12,733 bases of DNA, from positions 1-12,733 of the forward strand of contig JAUXFZ010000020.1 of assembly GCA_030622585.1 (NCBI GenBank), in the 5' to 3' direction. The notes under the pieces are model-generated. The model saw only the letters and a program-made list of their open reading frames with translations. It had not been told where the DNA came from and made no database searches. The position numbers and the translations under genes were made by a program. This DNA comes from Myxococcales bacterium (GTDB taxonomy: Bacteria > Myxococcota_A > Polyangia > Polyangiales > Houyiibacteriaceae). This document shows positions 7,901 through 12,733 of this stretch, piece by piece (the first letter of the stretch is position 1; every line of letters starts with the position of its first letter).

Positions 7901-9499
7901 CACCTCTCGAACGATGCTCTGAAGGTCGCCACCGAGATCCTGCATTCGGTTGTTCAACTCAGGGCTCTTCGTCTGGGACGCGGCGCCCCATAGATCTTTC
8001 TCGCCAACGTGCTCGGGCCAGGGCTCCAGTTGTTTGGCTTCGCCCTCTTCACCGTCGGGACGCATTGACGGGGGCCTGACCGACAAGTGTCTCGACGGCG
8101 TGAGTGACGAGCGGCTCTCGCTCACCTCGCCTGAGAGAGTCAAGCCCATCTTGAACATGACTGGTCCGATCAATTCGTTGATTGCGACGGCACCGATGAT
8201 CAATGTTTCGAGTGATCGACCAAGCACTCCGAACTTGTTTCCGATGATTGCAGCAAGCAGAATCGCGACACCCGCCTGCGAAACGAAACCCATCCACCCG
8301 AAGGCTTGCGTTGCCTCGTCCGCCTTGCCGAAGCGGGCGCCTACCTTGGTGCCGGAGTAGAGCGCGAACGCGCGCACACCGACCAACGCAATTGCAAACA
8401 GCGCGACCTGTTGGAGTTGATCGAGGTGGAGCTTGGCGCCAGCGAGCGTGAAGAAGACGACGTAGACCGGCAATGACAGGCGCTCGAGGGTTTCGATGAG
8501 GCGATGCCCCATCTTCGAGAAGTTGGAGACGCCAAAGCCAGCGGCGAGGAAGACCAGTACCGGATCCCAACCGAGCTCTGCAGCGATGAAGGCGACGAGG
8601 AACACGACGCCGACGACGAAGATCAGAAGCTCCTGATTGACGTACCGGATGTAGAGCGCCATCAGGCCACCCACGACCACCGCACCGAACACGATTGAGA
8701 CAACGATGTGCTTCAAGAGGTAGGCCGCGATGCCACCCTCTATCGCGCTCACCCCCATCTGCTGAGCGAGGACCGTCGCAGCGACCGCGAACGCCACCAT
8801 GACGATAACGTCCTTGAGTACCACGACGGCGAGGACGTTTCTCGTCATTGCGCCCGCGGCACGCGACTCCATGATCACGGCGATCGTAGCGGCCGGAGAG
8901 GTTGCCAAGGACACCGATGCAACCATCGCGCCTACCGCCAATGTGGCGGCCATCGGTACACCCTCCATGCCGGGAAAGCCGATATAGGGAACCACCCCCG
9001 AGATCAGCCAAAACAATGCGGTGATCAAGACCCCGACGAACACGATCTGCGCCACGAGGATCGACGTGATCGCGCGAAACCCCCTCTTCAGCGCGTCGAT
9101 CTTGAGCTCGCCACCCGCTGTGAGCGCGATCAAGGCAACGGCCAGCGTGTCGAACAGACTCAGCTGCTCGATCACTTCTTCGTTGAGAATACCCTGATCA
9201 TACGGCGCTGGCAGGTGGAGGCCGGTCAGCGCTTTCGCGAGCGAGGGGCCGAACACGAGACCCGCGATCAGATAGCCCGTGATGTGGGGCAGGCGGATCT
9301 GAGCGACGAGGCCGCCGATGGTGTAGCTCGCCAGAACAACGAACCCGAAGGCAAGCATCCCGCTTGGGTCGAAACCGTCCTGGGCGAATTGCTCGAACTG
9401 ATAGAGAGCCACCATTCCGAACAAGAGCGAGATGATGACAGCGATCTGTCGGCGCGCGTGCGTCTCTTCGCCTGTGGGCGGCATGCTGTGAGGGCCCAC
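4988..9499 (-). CDS. Fusion: cation:proton antiporter + helical region + P-loop ATPase + winged helix
   Basis: This is a 1503-residue protein. Residues about 13-456 form a complete CPA2-like antiporter of about 13 membrane segments, with ATSPAATIAVIMESRAAG (199-216), the ion-site pair Lys229-Asp230 in VVVLKDV, and FGWMGFVSQAGVAILL (400-415). Residues 457-515 are a polar linker. Residues about 518-1178 are soluble and helical, with coiled-coil-like stretches (for example 865-920) and a strongly basic patch at 646-666. Residues about 1188-1413 are a P-loop ATPase: Walker A GVDGVGKAA (1219-1227), Walker B-like LVVVDG (1267-1272), a possible sensor Asn1313 and IRLDPLSEQEL (1329-1339). Residues about 1425-1503 look like a winged helix. 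The Walker A has Ala-Ala where Thr-Thr or Ser is usual. No RCK domain is present, unlike KefB/KefC. I chose the GTG at 9499 because GGAGG (9508-9512) is 8 nt upstream; a TTG at 9505 is too close to it, and an ATG at 9484 is possible. Antiporter identity is clear; the function of the soluble parts is unknown. Confidence 0.9.
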   Translation of the reverse strand: MGPHSMPPTGEETHARRQIAVIISLLFGMVALYQFEQFAQDGFDPSGMLAFGFVVLASYTIGGLVAQIRLPHITGYLIAGLVFGPSLAKALTGLHLPAPYDQGILNEEVIEQLSLFDTLAVALIALTAGGELKIDALKRGFRAITSILVAQIVFVGVLITALFWLISGVVPYIGFPGMEGVPMAATLAVGAMVASVSLATSPAATIAVIMESRAAGAMTRNVLAVVVLKDVIVMVAFAVAATVLAQQMGVSAIEGGIAAYLLKHIVVSIVFGAVVVGGLMALYIRYVNQELLIFVVGVVFLVAFIAAELGWDPVLVFLAAGFGVSNFSKMGHRLIETLERLSLPVYVVFFTLAGAKLHLDQLQQVALFAIALVGVRAFALYSGTKVGARFGKADEATQAFGWMGFVSQAGVAILLAAIIGNKFGVLGRSLETLIIGAVAINELIGPVMFKMGLTLSGEVSESRSSLTPSRHLSVRPPSMRPDGEEGEAKQLEPWPEHVGEKDLWGAASQTKSPELNNRMQDLGGDLQSIVREVSTGPLREFQLEAGKYLRDLRREFLRHHRRLTVQARTEEGTERDELVTMLRSAQAELAAHWRGIVLGRSVTLAKLTWTPETMLDNVDGLVDELPEVVIAPYEDASYESKESDSLWKRFRRQILRSRRNWRKAFGQGAPTRDVRLRALGRFHLSYDAPARLEGLAALFVEADRHLAARTRSLFDGVIAGYDDIVDVSATPDADLERQLVRLRHDVEEELALALDEIVRITGDGTHRAASALATGFVQIKEDLPVFGTLDLASGERRTSRRFANRMRAMETLTKDVTNLRKASSAEYSSLAMELELLGLEARIKDNVAEYVSRLTSTVTRRGGSQVERVSDTLQKTLSALNAELERDYSGDELAAALRQATEAASKAAGEAARVTTELYQDLSDDAKIAPLLDTLVDACRGLTPRYRVTVGQRQTGEWRLPTSLPEVEVPFREIVLTYIDSRVAPKLLASRRELAERVQPLANLLQELERVIAFNVELATAELEIVHDEAIPEEMHTLLRDMLYGQLERSYNSLEEIRAEATGWPTMIETEMRDAALGTLATLRGELAEGSFSRSRLEAMRRAASGLRMMAKAEREPRRKRLKAQLRGGLRALFGEERLERWSDRLGLAAALPTEELSAGAFAAPNVAADLPLVYRRLFGADTMEAGDVLTGREEEIRRAEAVLSSEVKGRLRSVALVGVDGVGKAAVSSAIVRSRRWKNVKRVVFTAPVSVEDVDAIFQDAPEGQLVVVDGLHWMLSMAPGGFDPLRRFVKGIIEEGGRRRWLAHGAVLFWNFASTVAPLRDAFPETIRLDPLSEQELQAAVIARHRLSGFEHSFDRGDGSPIEGLFARSATRIRRPYDQYFHELHQATGGLVRDALRLWLASIRGIQDDIVHVGPIPASSYARVRRLPDDVLVNLYQIAREGWIDAAGQARLFRLDINTAQAQLSRLAHLGLLDEHEGAFVITVHLRGVLGRVLAERGWVL

Positions 9500-9501
9500 G
9501 G

Positions 9502-10992
9502 TCAACGCCTCCAGAAACCGGGCAAGAACAACGCGAACAGCGTGAAGAACTCGAGTCGCCCGAGCAGCATGGCCATCGCAAAGAACAACTTACTCCCCGC
9601 CGAATAGGAAGAGAAGTTGTCTGGCCCCACGTGGAAGGGTGCGGGGCCCATGTTGGATAGGCACGTCAGCATGCTGCCAAACGCCGTGGGTATAGGAACG
9701 CCCTCGACCGCTGTCACGAACAGAAGGCCAACGCCGATGCAACCCATGTAGATCAGGAAAAACGATCCGACGTCCGCGAGGACTTCGTTGCTGATGGCTT
9801 GCTTCCCCATGCGAACGAGCTGCACGGTCGCAGGTTGGAAGCTCTTTCGAATCTGGGCGATCGCTTGCTTGCCCATCAGGACCGCCCGCTCGATCTTGAT
9901 GCCGCCCGCCGTAGAGCCAGACGAGCCGCCGACGAACATCAACAGGATCACGATGGTCAGCGCCGAGGAGCTGTAGGCGCTATAGTCGTCGGTGCCGTAT
10001 CCGGTGGATGAGATCGTCGTCGCCACCATGAAGAAGGAGTAGCGGAACGAGGTCAGGAGCTCTTCGTGCACGGTGAGGTTCAGGATCGTCAGCACGACCA
10101 CCGCGACTGCCACAATGCCAACATACCACCGGAATTCGATGTTTCGGGCGAGCGTTCTCCAGCTGCCGGTTCGTAGCAGGCCGTAGTAGAGGCCGTAGTT
10201 CACGCTTCCGATCAGCATGAAGCAGGCGATCACGTACTCGACGGCGGGGCTGTTGAATCCTCCCACCGAGTCGTTGAGCGTGGAGAATCCGCCAGTCGAC
10301 ATGGTCGTGAACGCGTGATTCACGGCGTCGAATAGATCGAGGCCCAATAGCTTGAGCAAGGCGACCTCGAGGATGGTGAACGCGCCGTAGAGCTTCCACA
10401 GGGTGAACGATGTCTCGGCGATACGAGGCCGCAGTCCCTCGGCCGTCGTTCCGGGCACCTCTCCGCGGAACAGGTGCTTGCCGCCGGCGCCCAGGTTCGG
10501 GAAGACAGCAACGAACAAGACGACGATGCCCATGCCGCCGAGCCACTGAATCAGGGAACGCCATAGGAGCAACGGCCGCGACAAGCGTCCCTCGATGTCG
10601 GTGGTCACCGTGGCGCCTGTGGTCGTGAGCCCGCTGACCGACTCGAAGAACGCGTCCGAGGCCGACATGCCTGCTCCGAGCATGAACGGAACCGCGCCGC
10701 AGGCCCCGGCAGCCACCCAGATCAAGCTCACGGCGAGGAGAGCTTCGCGGCGCGAGATGCGCTCCGACACGAAGCGATTGCCATAGATGAATGCAGCGAG
10801 TCCGATGGTGGAAACGATGATGGCCGACAACGCCAACTCCGCTGCCCCGCCTTGGGGTCGCGTCGGGTCCGGCGCAAACTGGTCCCACAGCATTCCGACC
10901 CCGGCACACAGTGCGATCATGACACCGATTCCGAGGACGACGGCGCCCACCGGTCGGATCACGCCCCGAAAATCTCTCGCTGAGACGCTCAC
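9502..10992 (-). CDS. trkH: TrkH-type potassium uptake channel subunit
   Basis: This is the membrane subunit of the Trk potassium uptake system, forming a K+-selective path gated by TrkA. It has 496 residues, normal for TrkH. The four pseudo-repeated selectivity-filter loops are visible: TTTGAT (123-128), MSTGGF (231-236), SSTGYG (328-333) and SNMGPA (446-451), each with its Gly. So are the TrkH loop FVGGSSGSTAGGIK (353-366) and the C-terminal LGRLEFFTLFALF (477-489). The cytoplasmic loop has MGKQAI twice (373-378 and 395-400). The GTG start overlaps the trkA stop by 4 bp, with a GAGGGG purine run at 10996-11001 (its GAGG 5 nt before the start). Its stop is 2 nt before the fusion antiporter start. 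The direct trkA-trkH order supports a functional pair. Confidence 0.96.
   Translation of the reverse strand: MSVSARDFRGVIRPVGAVVLGIGVMIALCAGVGMLWDQFAPDPTRPQGGAAELALSAIIVSTIGLAAFIYGNRFVSERISRREALLAVSLIWVAAGACGAVPFMLGAGMSASDAFFESVSGLTTTGATVTTDIEGRLSRPLLLWRSLIQWLGGMGIVVLFVAVFPNLGAGGKHLFRGEVPGTTAEGLRPRIAETSFTLWKLYGAFTILEVALLKLLGLDLFDAVNHAFTTMSTGGFSTLNDSVGGFNSPAVEYVIACFMLIGSVNYGLYYGLLRTGSWRTLARNIEFRWYVGIVAVAVVVLTILNLTVHEELLTSFRYSFFMVATTISSTGYGTDDYSAYSSSALTIVILLMFVGGSSGSTAGGIKIERAVLMGKQAIAQIRKSFQPATVQLVRMGKQAISNEVLADVGSFFLIYMGCIGVGLLFVTAVEGVPIPTAFGSMLTCLSNMGPAPFHVGPDNFSSYSAGSKLFFAMAMLLGRLEFFTLFALFLPGFWRR
9508..9512 (-). promoter_or_regulatory. Ribosome-binding site deciding the fusion-gene start
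   Basis: GGAGG on the minus strand in the last codons of trkH. It lies 8 nt before the GTG at 9499 but only 2 nt before a TTG at 9505, so the GTG is the likely start of the antiporter-ATPase gene. Confidence 0.7.
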
Positions 10993-12329
10993 TCACCCCT
11001 CGGTCGAAAGAGGCGTTCGACGGTTGCGCGTGCGTCTTTGGTCGTCATCAGGATGACACGATCGCCTGGATGCACGATGTCCTTGCCGCGCGGAATGATC
11101 ACATCGTCACCGTGTACGATCGCGGCAAGGAGCGAGCCTCGCGGCAGGTTCATGCGATGCAGCGGCTTGTTGACTGCGCGACACTTCGGGCTCGCGGTGA
11201 GCTCGACGACTTCGGCCTGCCCGTCTTCGAGCACGGTCAAGCTGTGAAGGCCGCCTCCTCGGGAGAAGCGCAGAATCTGATCTGAGGCGACGGTGCGCGG
11301 GGACAGAACGATGTCGACGCCAAGCTGACGATAGATCGAGATGTAGTCCGCGCGCTGCACGATCGTAGCGGTTCGTTTGCACCCCGCGCGCTGCGCGAGG
11401 AGCGCCGCCATGAGGTTGATCTCGTCCTGTTTCGTCACCGCGGCAAACAGATCATAGGTACCTACCTCTTGTTCTTCGAGGAGCGCCCCGTCGGTGCCAT
11501 CGCCGTGAACGACCTCGATTCCTTGGAATTCGGCGCTGACCTCTTCTGCCGTCGCGAGGTCGCTTTCGATCAGCAAGACGGTCGCCTGCTGTTGCAGCAG
11601 CTCTCGCGCGAGCGCCTTGCCGACGACGCCACCCCCGACGATGCAAACCCGTCGTGCCTCGCGTTCCTTGCTGAAGAGGCGCTCGGCGGCGAGGACACCT
11701 TCGGGACGTCCAATCAAATAGACACGATCGCCCTTGACCAACACGTCCGCGCCACCGGGAACGAAAAGATCTCCGTCGCGGACGACTGCGCTCACCAGGG
11801 TGTGTGGCGGGAGCTCGACGGCAGAAAGGGGCTTGTTGAGAACACGCGACTCATCAAGCTCGATCTGCACGAGCTCGACCCGATCCTGCGCGAGGTCCAC
11901 GACATCCGAGGCGCCGTAAGAGCGGGCGATCCGGCTGAGCTCTTGAGCGACGAGGACTCGCGGGTTGATGACGACGTCGACGCCGAGGAGTCCATAGCGA
12001 ATGCCCTCCGTCCACTCCGACCATGCGGTCCCCTGCACGCGGGCTACCACGTGCTTTGCGCCGAGCTGCTTGGCCGCGAGCGCCGCGATTAGGTTCATCT
12101 CGTCGTGGTTCGTGACGGCGACCACCAAATCGGCGCGCGCCACCCCCGCGACCTTGAGTACCGTCTCGCTTGCTCCGTAACCGACGATCGATGCGACGTC
12201 GTAGTGCTCTTCGGCGTACTGCACCGCTTTGGCATTCGCATCGACGGCAACGACATCGTGCCCCTCTTTGTCGAGGACGCTCAACAAGTGACGTCCGACT
12301 TCGCCCAAACCTATGACGACGATGTTCAT
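10989..12329 (-). CDS. trkA: TrkA, NAD-binding regulatory subunit of Trk potassium uptake
   Basis: This is a peripheral cytoplasmic protein that binds nucleotides and gates TrkH. Its 446 residues contain two RCK units in tandem: a Rossmann fold with GLGEVG (7-12) and acidic Asp30, TrkA-C at about 143-220, a second Rossmann fold with GGGVVG (232-237) and Glu255/Asp257, and a second TrkA-C at about 362-442. Both nucleotide-binding signatures are intact, and the length is close to that of E. coli TrkA (458). The ATG overlaps the upstream antiporter stop by 4 bp (ATGA), with GAGGG at 12339-12343. Neither antiporter region visible here carries its own RCK domain, although the upstream one is cut by the window edge. 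This TrkA could therefore also act on one of them, which is inference. Confidence 0.96.
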   Translation of the reverse strand: MNIVVIGLGEVGRHLLSVLDKEGHDVVAVDANAKAVQYAEEHYDVASIVGYGASETVLKVAGVARADLVVAVTNHDEMNLIAALAAKQLGAKHVVARVQGTAWSEWTEGIRYGLLGVDVVINPRVLVAQELSRIARSYGASDVVDLAQDRVELVQIELDESRVLNKPLSAVELPPHTLVSAVVRDGDLFVPGGADVLVKGDRVYLIGRPEGVLAAERLFSKEREARRVCIVGGGVVGKALARELLQQQATVLLIESDLATAEEVSAEFQGIEVVHGDGTDGALLEEQEVGTYDLFAAVTKQDEINLMAALLAQRAGCKRTATIVQRADYISIYRQLGVDIVLSPRTVASDQILRFSRGGGLHSLTVLEDGQAEVVELTASPKCRAVNKPLHRMNLPRGSLLAAIVHGDDVIIPRGKDIVHPGDRVILMTTKDARATVERLFRPRGE

Positions 12330-12733
12330 GTGGTAGTTCCCTCGATGGATATCCGTGAACCGGAGTCCTTGAGCTCTCGCTGGATCTCTCCCTCGTCGAC
12401 GAGCAAGCCTCTGAGCAGTCGCGGCGCTATCAGATCATTCAAGATGACGGAGCCTAGAACGATGGAGTACGCGATCTTCGCGGCCTCTCCGTCGTAGACG
12501 AGTCGAAACGAGACCGCCATCGCAAGCGTAACGTCGCCGTGCGCCAACAGGCCACGAAAGAGATCTTTGCGGAGACTGGTGCCCCAACCCGCAATCACGC
12601 TCGCGAGCCATTTGGCGCCGGTGCGAAGGACGAGGAAGCCGCCGAGACCGAGTACCGTCGGCCAGAACTTCGTGGGCTCCCACAACGCCCCCGCGAAGAT
12701 CATGAGCACGAGCGCCATGGGTCTCTCGGTCGA
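12326..12733 (-). CDS. Cation:proton antiporter (CPA family), C-terminal end only
   Basis: The reading frame is open to the end of the window, so only the last 135 residues are seen. They contain about four membrane segments, with LGGFLVLRTGAK (30-41 of the visible part), GLLAHGDVTLAMAV (61-74) and the closing helix IVLGSVILNDLIAPRLLRGLL (91-111), split by a short break. A short polar cytoplasmic tail follows with no RCK/TrkA-N domain. The same sequence blocks occur in the C-terminal part of the antiporter domain of the fusion gene at 4988-9499 (VGVRAFALYSGTK, FVSQAGVAILL, IIGAVAINELIGP), so the two are homologous. A Met near the window end (codon 12716-12718) is probably internal because the frame continues upstream. 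It is the most upstream visible member of the Trk operon. Substrate (Na+ or K+) cannot be told. Confidence 0.8.
   Translation of the reverse strand, partial: STERPMALVLMIFAGALWEPTKFWPTVLGLGGFLVLRTGAKWLASVIAGWGTSLRKDLFRGLLAHGDVTLAMAVSFRLVYDGEAAKIAYSIVLGSVILNDLIAPRLLRGLLVDEGEIQRELKDSGSRISIEGTTT

Noticed and set aside
8049..9011. 320-codon minus-strand frame inside the antiporter
   Set aside because: It is an out-of-frame shadow of the GC-rich antiporter coding sequence, Arg/Gly-rich and without membrane segments.
9500..9505. TTG at 9505 as the start of the fusion gene
   Set aside because: It lies only 2 nt from the GGAGG site, whereas the GTG at 9499 has proper spacing.
8708..9607. 299-codon plus-strand frame antisense to the fusion gene and trkH 3' end
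   Set aside because: Its composition (His/Asp/Arg/Gln-rich) mirrors the hydrophobic codons of the opposite strand. No motif, no operon context.
9980..10996. 338-codon minus-strand frame over trkH
   Set aside because: It is a shadow frame. The overlapping frame carries all four TrkH filter loops.
1..12733. tRNA/rRNA genes, insertion sequences, CRISPR arrays, riboswitches
   Set aside because: Genes cover nearly every base, and I saw no repeat array, transposase, long terminal inverted repeats or structured leader. The only spacers are 76 bp and 24 bp long, plus a 2-bp gap.

Overview
This window is GC-rich and densely coded, with almost no non-coding DNA. I see no mobile element, RNA gene or CRISPR array. 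The gene content is a bacterial mevalonate pathway with a type 2 (FMN-dependent) isopentenyl-diphosphate isomerase, beside a potassium/proton transport operon. Together with the base composition this suggests a myxobacterium-like (Myxococcota) chromosome. That placement is inference from gene content, not from a phylogenetic marker.

Left part (1-3911): isoprenoid precursor genes. Three minus-strand genes form an overlapping operon: a polyprenyl diphosphate synthase (1772-2794), mevalonate kinase (876-1772) and diphosphomevalonate decarboxylase (1-879, 3' end cut by the window edge). Divergent from them, across a 76-bp spacer (2795-2870), is the type 2 isomerase (2871-3911). Together they would turn mevalonate into isopentenyl and dimethylallyl diphosphate and then into a C15/C20-type prenyl diphosphate. 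Phosphomevalonate kinase and the HMG-CoA enzymes are not in the window and probably lie beyond position 1 or elsewhere.

Right part (3936-12733): a minus-strand ion-homeostasis operon whose junctions are all within a few bases. In transcription order it encodes the C-terminal end of a CPA-type cation:proton antiporter (12326-12733, start outside the window), TrkA (10989-12329), TrkH (9502-10992), a 1503-residue fusion protein (4988-9499) and an MscS-family mechanosensitive channel (3936-4988). The junctions are 4-bp overlap, 4-bp overlap, 2-bp gap and 1-bp overlap, so translation is probably coupled. The operon converges on the isomerase gene with 24 bp between the stop codons.

The most unusual object is the 1503-residue fusion. 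It joins a complete antiporter membrane domain to about 650 residues of soluble helical/coiled-coil sequence, then to a P-loop ATPase domain and a C-terminal winged-helix. The ATPase most resembles the STAND/NB-ARC and Orc/Cdc6 style. Its Walker A motif has both canonical Ser/Thr positions replaced by Ala, and the antiporter ion-site pair reads Lys-Asp. I know of no described system with this layout. With TrkA/TrkH, a second antiporter and an MscS channel in the same transcript, it may be a nucleotide- or ion-sensing controller of cation flux and turgor.
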